This document shows positions 17,733 through 27,439 of a stretch of 64,000 nucleotides of DNA, piece after piece. Below the pieces are notes generated by a model, which saw only the letters and a program-made list of their open reading frames with translations, ran no database searches and was not told the origin of the DNA. The position numbers and the translations under genes were made by a program. Position 1 is the first letter of the stretch. Each line of letters begins with the position of its first letter. Source of the DNA: an uncultured Rhizobium sp. (lineage in GTDB: Bacteria > Pseudomonadota > Alphaproteobacteria > Rhizobiales > Rhizobiaceae); assembly GCA_945952315.1 (NCBI GenBank), contig CAMFIE010000004.1:124001-188000 (forward strand), given 5' to 3'.

Positions 17733-18533
17733 TCAATGCTCTCCGGAATCACGCACTATCGAGCGCGCGCGCTTGCCGCGGAAATAGGACTGCACCCACG
17801 GGTCGTCGAAAGCAAGCATGTCTTCCACCGTGCCTTCCACCAATACCCGTTTCTTCCCGAGCACGGCAATACGGTCACACACGGAAAACAGGCTGTCGAG
17901 ATCGTGCGTCACCATATAGACCGTCAGTCCCAGCGTGTCGCGCAATTGCGCAATCAATTCATCAAATTCCGCAGCACCGATTGGATCAAGCCCCGAGGTT
18001 GGTTCGTCAAGAAAGACGAGATCCGGGTCGAGCGCCAGCGCGCGTGCAAGCGCCGCACGCTTGATCATGCCGCCCGAAAGTTCGGACGGATATTTATCCG
18101 CGGCGTCGGGTGCAAGACCGGTCAGCGCAATCTTGAGATGTGCCAGCTCATCCATCAGCTTCTGCGGCAGGTCGAGATATTCGCGCATCGGCAACTGGAT
18201 GTTTTCCTTCACCGTCAGCGACGAAAACAGCGCCCCGTGCTGGAACAGCACGCCGAGCCGCATGTCCATCGCCGTGCGTTCATTGTCCGACAACTGGTCA
18301 TAGTCCGCTCCCAGAATGCGGATCGTGCCGGACCGGCGCGGAAGAAGGCGCAAAACTGTGCGCATCAGAACCGATTTGCCTGTACCGGAAGCCCCGACAA
18401 AGCCGAGGATTTCGCCGCGGCGCACATCGAGGTTCAGACGATCGAGCACCAGCTTCGGGCCAAAACCCACGGTGAGGTCCTGCACAGAGAGGACCAGCTC
18501 GGAGGTTTCGGAAGGGGCGGGTCTCGATGTCAT
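17733..18533 (-). CDS. mlaF: Lipid-transport ABC ATPase, MlaF-like
   Basis: This 266-residue ABC ATPase has Walker A GASGTGKS, the Q-loop region, signature LSGGMIKRAALARAL, Walker B DLVFLDEPTSGLDP and the switch His in THDLDS. The LSGGM-x-K-R signature is typical of the Mla/Mkl/Ttg2A group. The start is ATG 18533, immediately after the permease stop (TGA-C-ATG). It powers the MlaE permease. Confidence 0.93.
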   Translation of the reverse strand: MTSRPAPSETSELVLSVQDLTVGFGPKLVLDRLNLDVRRGEILGFVGASGTGKSVLMRTVLRLLPRRSGTIRILGADYDQLSDNERTAMDMRLGVLFQHGALFSSLTVKENIQLPMREYLDLPQKLMDELAHLKIALTGLAPDAADKYPSELSGGMIKRAALARALALDPDLVFLDEPTSGLDPIGAAEFDELIAQLRDTLGLTVYMVTHDLDSLFSVCDRIAVLGKKRVLVEGTVEDMLAFDDPWVQSYFRGKRARSIVRDSGEH

Positions 18534-18534
18534 G

Positions 18535-19704
18535 TCAGAACCCGATCGCAGCGTAGAAAATGGCAAACAGGCCATCCATGAGGATGACGACGAAGATGGA
18601 TTTGACCACGGAGGCCGTCACCTGCTTGCCGAGCGATTCCGCGCTTCCGCCCACCTTCAGACCCTCCACGGCGGCAACAATGCCGATCACCAGAGCCATG
18701 AAGGGCGCCTTCACCATGCCGGAAATCAGTGTGGAAAAGGCAACCGCCTCATGCAGACGGGTTAGAAAGACTTCAAACGTGATGCCGGAATAGGCCCAGG
18801 CGACGACAGCGGCGCCGGCAAGGGCCGCGAAATTCGCAACGATGGTGAGAAGCGGCAGAACAACCGCGAGGGCAGCAAGTCGCGGGAAAATCAGCACGCC
18901 GACCGGGTTCAGACCCATCACCAGCAGCGCATCCACCTCCTCGCGCATCTTCATCGAGCCGATTTCGGCGGTGATTGCGCTGCCGGAGCGACCGGCAATC
19001 ATGATCGCGGTGAGAAGCACGCCGATTTCCCGCAGTTGCAGGATGCCCACGAGATCGACCACGAAGATTTCCGCGCCGAAGTAACGCAGCTGGAACGCCC
19101 CCTGCTGGGCGATGATGGCCCCGATCAGGAAGGACATCAGCAGGATGATCGGCACGGCGCGCACGCCCATATTGTCCATCTGGGTCACGACGGCGGCGGG
19201 TGAAAGACCGCTTTTGCGACCGAATTTCAGCTGCGCACCCCGAACAGCAGCACCCACGATATTCATCGCGGAAAGCACATCGTCCCAAAAGGCATAGGCG
19301 AGTTTGCCCGCTGGCGAGAATATGCGCGCGAAAAGGCTTTCGGCCTCGCCTTTGTAGACGGGGATATCCGGCAGTTTCTCCGGCAGCGCTTCCAGAAGTT
19401 CGGCGGTCGGATCGGAAAGGCCGAGCAGCATCACCTCGCCACCTGCGGCCCGGTGCCGGTTCATCGCCTGCTTCAACACCCAGGCACCGCTTGTATCGAT
19501 GCCTTCCAGCCCGGAGAAATCCATCACCATCCGGGCCTTTGCCGGTGAAAGGCGGGCGAGCAGCTTTTCCAGCTCCGGCAACACCGGCGGCAGGCCGGTA
19601 TTGCGCCAGCTCCCGGTGATTTTCAGCCGCAAACCTGCGCCCGCGCCCAGAGGTTCGGCAGCAATTCCGGCTAGGGTAGAGGGGGCCTTGCTCACCTCGG
19701 GCAT
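18535..19704 (-). CDS. mlaE: STAS-MlaE fusion permease of the lipid transport system
   Basis: A 389-residue fusion. Residues about 20-120 form a STAS domain (VMDFSGLEGIDTSGAWVL), equivalent to MlaB of enterobacteria. Residues about 135-389 are the MlaE permease with 5-6 transmembrane helices and the conserved IGAIIAQQGAFQLRYFGAEIFVVDLVG and TAEIGSMKMREEVDALLVMG segments. It starts the operon mlaE-mlaF-mlaD-lipoprotein. No periplasmic MlaC gene is present, as in PqiB/Ttg2-like variants. Confidence 0.93.
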   Translation of the reverse strand: MPEVSKAPSTLAGIAAEPLGAGAGLRLKITGSWRNTGLPPVLPELEKLLARLSPAKARMVMDFSGLEGIDTSGAWVLKQAMNRHRAAGGEVMLLGLSDPTAELLEALPEKLPDIPVYKGEAESLFARIFSPAGKLAYAFWDDVLSAMNIVGAAVRGAQLKFGRKSGLSPAAVVTQMDNMGVRAVPIILLMSFLIGAIIAQQGAFQLRYFGAEIFVVDLVGILQLREIGVLLTAIMIAGRSGSAITAEIGSMKMREEVDALLVMGLNPVGVLIFPRLAALAVVLPLLTIVANFAALAGAAVVAWAYSGITFEVFLTRLHEAVAFSTLISGMVKAPFMALVIGIVAAVEGLKVGGSAESLGKQVTASVVKSIFVVILMDGLFAIFYAAIGF

Positions 19705-19798
19705 ACTCTCGGGCGCTGATTCATCTCCAGAGCTTTACCACAAGTTAACCACGGCAAGGCGGAAAATACCGCGCTTGCCGTTGTTTTCTCCCGGCTTT

Positions 19799-20989
19799 TC
19801 AGCCGCCACCGGCTGCTACCGGCCTGCGGCTCCAGCCGAAGGCGGCAACCGCAATGCCGATCAGCGCGATCACGGCCATGATCTGATAGGCAAAGACGCC
19901 GAATTGTACATTGAGATAGCCGGAGATGAAGGTGACACTCGCGGTGAACATGCCGTTATAGAAATAGTAGTTGCCCTGCGCGGTTGCTTCCTGCTCGCCG
20001 GAGACGGTCTCCACGATCAGCCTCTGGATGCCGATGTGGCAGAAACCGAAGGTGAGCGCATGCATCACCATCAGGCACAGGAACCAGCCGTAGCCGGTCG
20101 GATAGGGAAACAGGATCCAGCGCAGCACCGCAACGCTTGCACCAATGCCCATCAGCGACCAGGCCGAGAAGCGCTGGTGCAGGCGCTTCGAGAACAGGAA
20201 TGTCAGGATTTCGGCGAGCACGCCGATTGACCACAGGAAGGCGATATCGGTGCCGTTGAAGCCGAGCTGCATCCAGTGGATCGAGGCGAAGGTATAGAGC
20301 AGGCCATGGCTGCCCTGCACGATGGAAATGCCGATCATCCCGAATTGCAGATCGGCACGCCGCAGATTGCGCCGTCCTGCAGCGCCGGAAGCCGTCGGGC
20401 TGTATTTGCGCGCCCTGCCCGTTCTTGGCGCGATGATGCCCATCACAACCATGGACGAGAAGCCGAACACCATGCCGGGCAAAACGATCATCCCACCCCA
20501 TTGCTGTATCGCGAAACCACCGACCAGCGTGGTGATGATGAAGGCAACCGAGCCCCAGAGCCGCATGCTGCCATAATCATAGGCCCAGCGGCGAACACCT
20601 GTCAGAAACAGCGAATCCGCAACCGGCACGTAAGGCGCATAAACTATGGCCTGCGCGGTGTAGATCAGGAGGATCGGCCAGAATTCTTTGGTCAGGAACA
20701 AGGCCAAAGCCGTCATCAGCGACAGGAAAGCCGAAGAAATCAGCACCCAGGCGCGATCCGGCAGCCGGTCGGCCACCATGGTCAGAACCGGCATCAGGAT
20801 GATGCGGACGATCTGCGGCACCCCGAGAATGGAGCTGATCTCCACATCGGAAAAGCCAAGGTCTTTCAGGAAAACGGAAAAGTAGGGCAAGCCGAAGCCG
20901 TTCACCACCATGGCGGCGCAGAAGACAAGGGCAGTGCGGGTTCGATACCAGGGCGGCGGCGGCGCTGGCGCGATTTCAGGTAGGGTCAT
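19799..20989 (-). CDS. MFS transporter (LacY/HppT-like group)
   Basis: A 396-residue integral membrane protein with about 12 hydrophobic helices and a Pro-rich cytoplasmic start (PEIAPAPPPPWYRTR). The N-terminal pattern (FGLPYFSVFLKDLGFSDVEIS, then MVADRLPDR between helices 2 and 3) resembles the MFS_1-like/phenylpropionate-transporter group. The substrate cannot be read from sequence. It is divergent from the malic enzyme gene; a perfect palindrome lies in the shared region. Confidence 0.85.
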   Translation of the reverse strand: MTLPEIAPAPPPPWYRTRTALVFCAAMVVNGFGLPYFSVFLKDLGFSDVEISSILGVPQIVRIILMPVLTMVADRLPDRAWVLISSAFLSLMTALALFLTKEFWPILLIYTAQAIVYAPYVPVADSLFLTGVRRWAYDYGSMRLWGSVAFIITTLVGGFAIQQWGGMIVLPGMVFGFSSMVVMGIIAPRTGRARKYSPTASGAAGRRNLRRADLQFGMIGISIVQGSHGLLYTFASIHWMQLGFNGTDIAFLWSIGVLAEILTFLFSKRLHQRFSAWSLMGIGASVAVLRWILFPYPTGYGWFLCLMVMHALTFGFCHIGIQRLIVETVSGEQEATAQGNYYFYNGMFTASVTFISGYLNVQFGVFAYQIMAVIALIGIAVAAFGWSRRPVAAGGG

Positions 20990-21082
20990 GGCAAGGCCTG
21001 CAACGGGCGCGAGGAATGCCGAAAGTAGCAGGCGCCCATGATTCTCTTTAATCTTATCAGCAGTCAGCCCAGCGGGAAAATC

Positions 21083-21094
21083 CTAATCGATTAG
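21083..21094. promoter_or_regulatory. Perfect 12-bp palindrome CTAATCGATTAG
   Basis: This self-complementary 12-mer sits 94 bp upstream of the MFS start and 133 bp upstream of the malic enzyme start, a position suited to an operator controlling the divergent pair. The cognate regulator is unknown and none is encoded next to it. Confidence 0.4.
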
Positions 21095-21227
21095 ATCATG
21101 ACTGCAAGATTTTGCATGCCGGATTATGCCGGAAAATCGACCCGAGCGGTCAATTGGCTTGTTTACATTCGTGTCGCGGGTCTATTTCAATATCCTGATT
21201 GCGTCAGAAAACGGAGAATCGTTGCCC

Positions 21228-23540
21228 ATGGCTGGTGCCGAGAAGGAAAATCCGGGTGTGGATGCCGCGCGCGCGGATCTGGATGAACAGGCCTTGTTCT
21301 ATCACCGCTATCCCGGCCCCGGTAAGCTCGAAATTCAGGCCACCAAACCACTTGGCAACCAGCGCGATCTCGCACTGGCCTATTCGCCGGGTGTTGCCGC
21401 TCCCTGTCTTGCCATCCGCGACAATCCGGAACAGGCCGCCGATTACACCGCGCGCGGCAATCTGGTCGCCGTGATCTCGAACGGCACCGCCGTGCTTGGC
21501 CTTGGCAATATCGGCCCCCTCGCCTCCAAGCCGGTTATGGAGGGCAAGGCCGTGCTCTTCAAGAAATTCGCCGGGATCGATGTATTCGATATCGAAATCC
21601 AGGCGCCGACCGTTCCGGAAATGGTCAGCACCATTGCCGCACTTGAGCCGACCTTCGGCGGCATCAATCTCGAGGACATCAAGGCGCCGGAATGTTTCGA
21701 GGTGGAGCGGCAGCTCCGCGCGCAGATGAATATTCCGGTCTTCCACGATGACCAGCACGGCACGGCGATCATCGTCGGCGCGGCAGTGATGAATGCGCTG
21801 GAACTGGCAGGCAAGTCGCTCGCCGATGTGAAGATCGTGGCCTCGGGTGCGGGCGCTGCCGCCCTTGCCTGCCTCAACCTGCTCTGCCTGCTTGGCGCGA
21901 AACGTGAAAACATCTGGGTGCACGATATCGAGGGCCTGGTTTACAAGGGCCGCGAAGTGCTGATGGATGAGTGGAAATCCATCTATGCGCAGGAAACCGA
22001 CAAGCGCTCGCTCGCAGAAAGCATCGACGGCGCCGATGTGTTCCTCGGCCTTTCTGCGGCAGGCGTTCTCAAGCCGGAACTGCTCGCAAAGATGGCGGAA
22101 AAGCCATTGATTCTGGCGCTGGCCAATCCGGTTCCGGAAATCATGCCGGCACTCGCACGCGAGGCGCGGCCGGATGCGATGATCTGCACAGGCCGTTCGG
22201 ATTTTCCGAACCAGGTCAACAACGTGCTGTGCTTCCCCTATATCTTCCGCGGGGCGCTGGATTGCGGGGCGACCACCATAAATGAAGACATGAAGATGGC
22301 GGCCGTACGGGCCATTGCAGCGCTTGCCCGCGAGGAAGTCTCGGAAGTGGCCGCCAAGGCGCTATCCGGCGAGACGCCGGTTTTCGGTCCGAACTACCTC
22401 ATTCCCTCGCCCTTCGATCCGCGCCTGATCCTGCGCATTGCGCCAGCCGTTGCCCGCGCGGCGGCGGAAAGCGGTGTCGCAGCACGGCCGATCGTGGATT
22501 TCGAAGCCTATATGGACAAGCTGAACCGCTTCGTCTTCCGCTCGGGCTTCGTGATGAAGCCGATCTTTGCCGCTGCGAAAGTGGCGGAAAAGAAGCGGGT
22601 GATCTTCTCCGAAGGCGAAGACGAGCGTGTTCTCCGCGCCGCCCAGGTGCTGCTGGAGGAAAAGATTGCCGAGCCGATCCTGATCGGCCGTCCGGACATT
22701 CTCGAAAGCCGCCTCAAGCGTTTCGGCCTGCGCATCCGCCCAAATGTGGATTTCGAGGTGGTGAACCCGCAAGGCGATCCGCGCTTCCGCGACTATGTGG
22801 ATGATTTTCTGGCACTCGTCGGGCGCCGCGGGGTTATCCCCGATGCGGCACGAACCATCGTGCGCACCAACACGACCGTGATCGGGGCGCTTGCCGTGCG
22901 GCGCGGCGAGGCAGATGCGCTGATCTGCGGTCTGGAAGGCCGCTATGAAAAGCATCTGCGCGACGTGCGGCAGATCATCGGCAAGCGCGAAGGCGTGCTG
23001 GAGCTCTCGGCACTCAGCCTTCTCGTTTCGCAACGCGGCGCGACCTTCATGACCGATACCTATGTGACCTTCAATCCGAGTGCGGAGGAAATCGCTTCGA
23101 TGACGGTGCTGGCAGCGGCGGAAATCCGGCGCTTCGGCATCACGCCCAAGGCGGCGCTTGTATCCCATTCCAATTTCGGCTCCCGCGAGTCCGAAAGTGC
23201 GCGCAAGATGCGCGATGCGCTGGCGTTGGTGCGCGACATGGCGCCCGATCTCGAAGTCGATGGTGAAATGCATGGCGAAACCGCGATTTCGGAAATGCTG
23301 CGCCTCAAGGTGATGCCCGCAACCACGCTTACCGGCGAAGCAAATCTTCTGGTCTTCCCGACGCTCGATGCGGCCAATATCACCATGGGGGTTACCCGCG
23401 CCATGACGGACGGTCTGCATGTGGGGCCGATCCTGCTCGGCACCGCCCTTCCCGCCCATATTCTTGCCCCGTCGGTCACTTCGCGCGGGGTGGTGAACAT
23501 GGCCGCTCTCGCGGTGGTCGAGGCCTCGCAACCGGCCTGA
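21228..23540 (+). CDS. maeB: Malic enzyme with phosphotransacetylase-like C-terminal domain
   Basis: The product of about 770 residues has an N-terminal malic enzyme half ([43 protein letters not shown], the Rossmann region [16 protein letters not shown]) and a C-terminal phosphotransacetylase-like half (about 440-770, [31 protein letters not shown]). It decarboxylates malate to pyruvate. S. meliloti has NAD (Dme) and NADP (Tme) versions of this fusion, and I cannot tell the cofactor from sequence alone. The start is ATG 21228; a TTG at 21222 has a better-spaced GGAGA and is possible. Confidence 0.93.
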   Translation: MAGAEKENPGVDAARADLDEQALFYHRYPGPGKLEIQATKPLGNQRDLALAYSPGVAAPCLAIRDNPEQAADYTARGNLVAVISNGTAVLGLGNIGPLASKPVMEGKAVLFKKFAGIDVFDIEIQAPTVPEMVSTIAALEPTFGGINLEDIKAPECFEVERQLRAQMNIPVFHDDQHGTAIIVGAAVMNALELAGKSLADVKIVASGAGAAALACLNLLCLLGAKRENIWVHDIEGLVYKGREVLMDEWKSIYAQETDKRSLAESIDGADVFLGLSAAGVLKPELLAKMAEKPLILALANPVPEIMPALAREARPDAMICTGRSDFPNQVNNVLCFPYIFRGALDCGATTINEDMKMAAVRAIAALAREEVSEVAAKALSGETPVFGPNYLIPSPFDPRLILRIAPAVARAAAESGVAARPIVDFEAYMDKLNRFVFRSGFVMKPIFAAAKVAEKKRVIFSEGEDERVLRAAQVLLEEKIAEPILIGRPDILESRLKRFGLRIRPNVDFEVVNPQGDPRFRDYVDDFLALVGRRGVIPDAARTIVRTNTTVIGALAVRRGEADALICGLEGRYEKHLRDVRQIIGKREGVLELSALSLLVSQRGATFMTDTYVTFNPSAEEIASMTVLAAAEIRRFGITPKAALVSHSNFGSRESESARKMRDALALVRDMAPDLEVDGEMHGETAISEMLRLKVMPATTLTGEANLLVFPTLDAANITMGVTRAMTDGLHVGPILLGTALPAHILAPSVTSRGVVNMAALAVVEASQPA

Positions 23541-23565
23541 ACTGACGTAAGGGAAAGTGATCGCA

Positions 23566-23600
23566 CCACAGGCCTTCCCGTTGGGTAAACAGGCCTGTGG
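23566..23600 (+). other. Perfect 10-bp stem-loop downstream of malic enzyme gene
   Basis: CCACAGGCCT (23566-23575) pairs exactly with AGGCCTGTGG (23591-23600) across a 15-nt loop, 26 bp after the malic enzyme stop. There is no T tract, so it is more likely an mRNA-end stabiliser or a Rho-related element than an intrinsic terminator. A second, imperfect 11-bp hairpin lies at 23703-23726. Confidence 0.45.
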
Positions 23601-23782
23601 ACCGATGGTTTCGCGTTAAGGTAAATATCAGGCACCATTTGCCAGAACGGACAACCGGCGGCATTGTCGGGCTGTCTTCCACATCCGGAACTTTCAACGC
23701 CCGATCCGCTTTTTCAAAAGCAGATCGAGGGTGGGAAGTCCCGCATCCGGAAGCACGCCCCTGCCCCGCCGGAGTTTTTGCC

Positions 23783-24631
23783 ATGTCCCGCCGCACCGCC
23801 GTTGCCCTGCTCGTCCTGCCTTCGATTGCGCTTGCATCGGTGGCGGAAGCATCGGCACTGTGTGACCAGCTTTCGGCCCGTCTTGCCCAGATGCCGCAGG
23901 TGATTGGCGCGACCGAGCAGGCCAATGCCAAAGCCCGGAGCACCTTCCGGCTGAACGAACTGGAGCGCGCGGTTCGTCATGACATGCGCCGGATGCAATG
24001 CCCGAGCGACAGCGTGATCACCATCGGCGCCGACAACCAGAGCGAATGCGACGGGCTGCGTGAAGAGCTTTCCGGCATCCGCCAGCAGCTCGCCGAGCTC
24101 GAATCCTTTGAGCCGACACTCACCCATACGATTGATGACGGATCGGGCCTTTCCACATCGCTCGTGCGCCAGATGCAGGCGGCAGGCTGCAGCATCAAGG
24201 GCAGCCAGATGGATGTGGAGGTGATTGGCGGCAACGACAATCAGGCCCCGGTGACACGCATCGAGGTCAGCGCGGCAGATACCGGCACGATGTCGGACGA
24301 CCAGCAGCTTGCAGCTCTCTTCCGGCAAGACCCGGAACAGGATTATGGCGTGCCGGAAGATTACGGCATGATCGATCTGACCAGCCGCGATGCCGATCCG
24401 TCTGAACAGCCGGTAGCGCGCTTTGTGCCGCTGCCGGACATCAAAAGCGAAACGCTGCGCCCGCAACTCCAGCCGAAATCGCCGCAGGTTATGACACTTG
24501 AGCAGCCGCAGATCCTGCGTGACTATGATCCGAACGACAAGAAGGTTCGCCGGGTCGGCCCGGCCTTCCTGCCGGATCAGGAACAGGCAATCGACCTGCG
24601 CCACCCGCAGGATGCACCGGCGGCCAACTGA
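23783..24631 (+). CDS. Secreted protein of unknown function
   Basis: A 282-residue protein with a signal peptide (1-24, cleavage near VAEASA). The mature N-terminal half is Gln/Glu/Leu-rich helical sequence with several Cys (CDQL, MQCPSD, QSECDG, AAGCSIKG), consistent with a disulfide-bonded helical bundle. The C-terminal half is Pro/Gln/Asp-rich and probably disordered. I recognise no family. ATG 23783 has GGAG 9 nt upstream; an in-frame ATG at 23597 would bury the signal peptide. Its stop directly abuts the convergent bluB stop. Confidence 0.72.
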   Translation: MSRRTAVALLVLPSIALASVAEASALCDQLSARLAQMPQVIGATEQANAKARSTFRLNELERAVRHDMRRMQCPSDSVITIGADNQSECDGLREELSGIRQQLAELESFEPTLTHTIDDGSGLSTSLVRQMQAAGCSIKGSQMDVEVIGGNDNQAPVTRIEVSAADTGTMSDDQQLAALFRQDPEQDYGVPEDYGMIDLTSRDADPSEQPVARFVPLPDIKSETLRPQLQPKSPQVMTLEQPQILRDYDPNDKKVRRVGPAFLPDQEQAIDLRHPQDAPAAN

Positions 24632-25363
<732 letters not shown>

Positions 25364-25370
25364 CTATGGC

Positions 25371-25545
25371 ATCAGGCCGGTCTTCTGACTTGGCTTCAAC
25401 CGCCCTGCCCGCCTTCCCGGATTGCTCCAGTGGCCGGGGCCGTGAGGCCCCGAGGGTCAAGACGTCCACCGCACAGCGTTGGGCACGTTCCGGATTTCAA
25501 CCGGATTCCCGATTATCCCCCATCAATCGCGAAAGGGGCACCTGA
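25371..25545 (-). promoter_or_regulatory. Cobalamin (B12) riboswitch controlling bluB
   Basis: Read on the minus strand, the leader starts AGGTGCCCC near 25543 and continues with GGGAATCCGGTTGAAATCCGG, ACGTGCCCAACGCTGTG, a B12-box-like GGCCACTGGAGCAATCCGGGAA and finally GCCAAGTCAGAAGACCGGCC. These are the ordered conserved blocks of AdoCbl-class riboswitches. It lies in the bluB leader between nadE and bluB. In known cases AdoCbl binding represses the downstream gene by hiding the ribosome site or terminating transcription. Confidence 0.92.
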
Positions 25546-25587
25546 ATGGCCGTGTTATGGCGCGGGCTGCGCCAGCTGGCAAGAGGC

Positions 25588-27267
25588 TCAGCGATCACGG
25601 AACCGGTTGGTGATCGGATAGCGGCGATCGCGTCCGAAATTCTTGCGGGTGATCTTCACACCGGGTGCCGACTGGCGGCGCTTGTACTCGGCAATATAGA
25701 GCAGGTGCTCCACCCGATGCACCGTCGCCACATCATGGCCGCGGGCCACGATTTCCTCCACCGACATTTCCTTTTCCACCAGGCATTCGAGAATGTCGTC
25801 GAGCACCGGATAGGGCGGAAGCGAATCCTGGTCCGTCTGGTTCGGGCGAAGCTCGGCGGAGGGTGCCTTGTCGATGATGTTCTTCGGGATCACCTCGCCG
25901 CCCGGCCCCAGCGCGCCCGGCGGCAGATGCGCATTGCGCCAGCGCGACAGCGCATAGACCTGCATCTTGTAGAGGTCCTTGATCGGATTGAAACCGCCGT
26001 TCATGTCGCCGTAAAGGGTGCAATAGCCCACCGACATTTCCGACTTGTTGCCGGTCGTCACAACCATCGAGCCAAACTTGTTGGAAACGGCCATCAGGAT
26101 CGTGCCGCGCGCACGGCTTTGCAGATTTTCCTCGGTGATCCCCTCCTCTGTACCCTCGAAGACTTCCGAGAGTGCAGACAGGAAACCTTTCACGGGCTCC
26201 TCGATCGGCACGATTTCATAACGGCAGCCGAGCGCCCTGGCGCAGGCTTCGGCATCCACCAGCGAGTCTCGCGAGGTGTATCGATAGGGCATCATGATGC
26301 AGCGAACGCGCTCTTCTCCCAGCGCATCGACCGCAATTGCCGCGCAGATCGCCGAATCGATGCCGCCCGAGAGGCCAAGGACCACATTGCGGAAGCCGTT
26401 CTTGTTCACATAATCGCGGAAGCCGAGCATGCAGGCGCGGTAATCCGCTTCCTGATCATCCGGCAGACGCGACATGCCGCCATCCCGGCAGGTCCAGCCA
26501 TCCGCCTCGCGCGTCCAGGTGGTGACGTTCAGCGTTTCCTCGAACTGGCTCATCTGGAAAGCCATGGACTTGTCCGGATTGAAGGCGAAGCTTGCGCCGT
26601 CAAACACCAGTTCGTCCTGTCCGCCCAGCTGGTTGGCGTAGATGATCGGCAGGCCTGTTTCCAGAACATGCTTGAGCGCGATCTGGTGGCGGATATCCAT
26701 CTTGTTGCGATAGTAGGGGGAACCATTCGGCACAAGCAGCATTTCCGCGCCGCTTTCCGCCAGCGTCTCGCAGACGCCGAGTTCGCCCCAGATATCCTCG
26801 CAGATCGGAATGCCGAGACGCACGCCGCGGAAATTCACCGGACCGGGCATCGCGCCAGCGCGGAAGACGCGCTTCTCGTCGAATTCCGAATAGTTCGGCA
26901 GGTCCACCTTGTCGCGTACCGCGACAATCCGGCCCTGATCGAGCACGGCGATGGAATTGTAGCGCCCGGTTTCGTCCTCGCGCGGAAAGCCGATGATGAT
27001 GCCGGGTCCACCATCGGCAGTGTCCTCCGCCAGGCTTTCCACCGCAGCCTTGCAGGCCCGCATGAAGGCCGGCTTGAGCACCAGATCTTCCGGGGGATAT
27101 CCGGCGATGAACAATTCGGTCATCAACAGCAGGTCCGCGCCCTGCCGCGCGGCATCAGCGCGGGCCTCGCGAGCCTTGGCAAGGTTGCCCTTGATATCAC
27201 CAACAGTCGGATTGAACTGGCCGATGGCGATGCGGAACGTGTTTTTCAGGTCAGCGATCTCAGTCAT
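25588..27267 (-). CDS. nadE: Glutamine-dependent NAD+ synthetase
   Basis: The 559-residue two-domain enzyme has an N-terminal nitrilase-type glutaminase (about 10-260) with the Glu-Lys-Cys triad in TELFIAGYPPEDL, RDKVDLPNY and PICEDIWG. The C-terminal synthetase has the PP-loop LGLSGGIDSA and TTGNKSEMSVGY. It amidates nicotinate adenine dinucleotide using glutamine, the last step of NAD synthesis. It is divergent from the phosphoglycerol-transferase gene, with 172 bp between starts. Confidence 0.96.
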   Translation of the reverse strand: MTEIADLKNTFRIAIGQFNPTVGDIKGNLAKAREARADAARQGADLLLMTELFIAGYPPEDLVLKPAFMRACKAAVESLAEDTADGGPGIIIGFPREDETGRYNSIAVLDQGRIVAVRDKVDLPNYSEFDEKRVFRAGAMPGPVNFRGVRLGIPICEDIWGELGVCETLAESGAEMLLVPNGSPYYRNKMDIRHQIALKHVLETGLPIIYANQLGGQDELVFDGASFAFNPDKSMAFQMSQFEETLNVTTWTREADGWTCRDGGMSRLPDDQEADYRACMLGFRDYVNKNGFRNVVLGLSGGIDSAICAAIAVDALGEERVRCIMMPYRYTSRDSLVDAEACARALGCRYEIVPIEEPVKGFLSALSEVFEGTEEGITEENLQSRARGTILMAVSNKFGSMVVTTGNKSEMSVGYCTLYGDMNGGFNPIKDLYKMQVYALSRWRNAHLPPGALGPGGEVIPKNIIDKAPSAELRPNQTDQDSLPPYPVLDDILECLVEKEMSVEEIVARGHDVATVHRVEHLLYIAEYKRRQSAPGVKITRKNFGRDRRYPITNRFRDR

Positions 27268-27377
27268 GCCTAGGATTTAGCGCGGCGGCACCTGCTCCGC
27301 AATCTTCAGTGATGAATTTCAGCCGCACCGCCCGAACTAATTTCGGGGACAGATTTACCTAAACGACCGGTTCATCT

Positions 27378-27412
27378 GTCATTCATGACGGATATGTGAC
27401 ATTGGGATCACA
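27378..27412. promoter_or_regulatory. Inverted repeats between nadE and phosphoglycerol-transferase gene
   Basis: Two dyads are adjacent: GTCAT-TC-ATGAC (27378-27389) and TGTGA-N8-TCACA (27395-27412). They lie in the divergent promoter region. They do not match CRP spacing (N6), and I cannot assign a regulator. Confidence 0.3.
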
Positions 27413-27439
27413 AATTCATGACAGGTTCCGGAGCTTCCG

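Noticed and set aside
23566-23600. Intrinsic terminator after the malic enzyme gene
   Set aside because: The stem is perfect, but the loop is long and no T tract follows, so I list it as an unassigned hairpin only.
25546-27273. A 575-residue plus-strand frame opposite nadE
   Set aside because: It is His/Arg-rich, lacks motifs and is fully covered by nadE, whose glutaminase and PP-loop motifs are intact; its start lies at the edge of the riboswitch.
27395-27412. CRP-like TGTGA...TCACA dyad
   Set aside because: The spacer is 8 nt instead of 6, so it does not fit a CRP site; kept only as an unassigned dyad.
27407-27424. Partial Pho-box-like repeat near the phosphoglycerol-transferase start
   Set aside because: The second heptamer matches only 5 of 7 positions and the site would lie just before the start codon.
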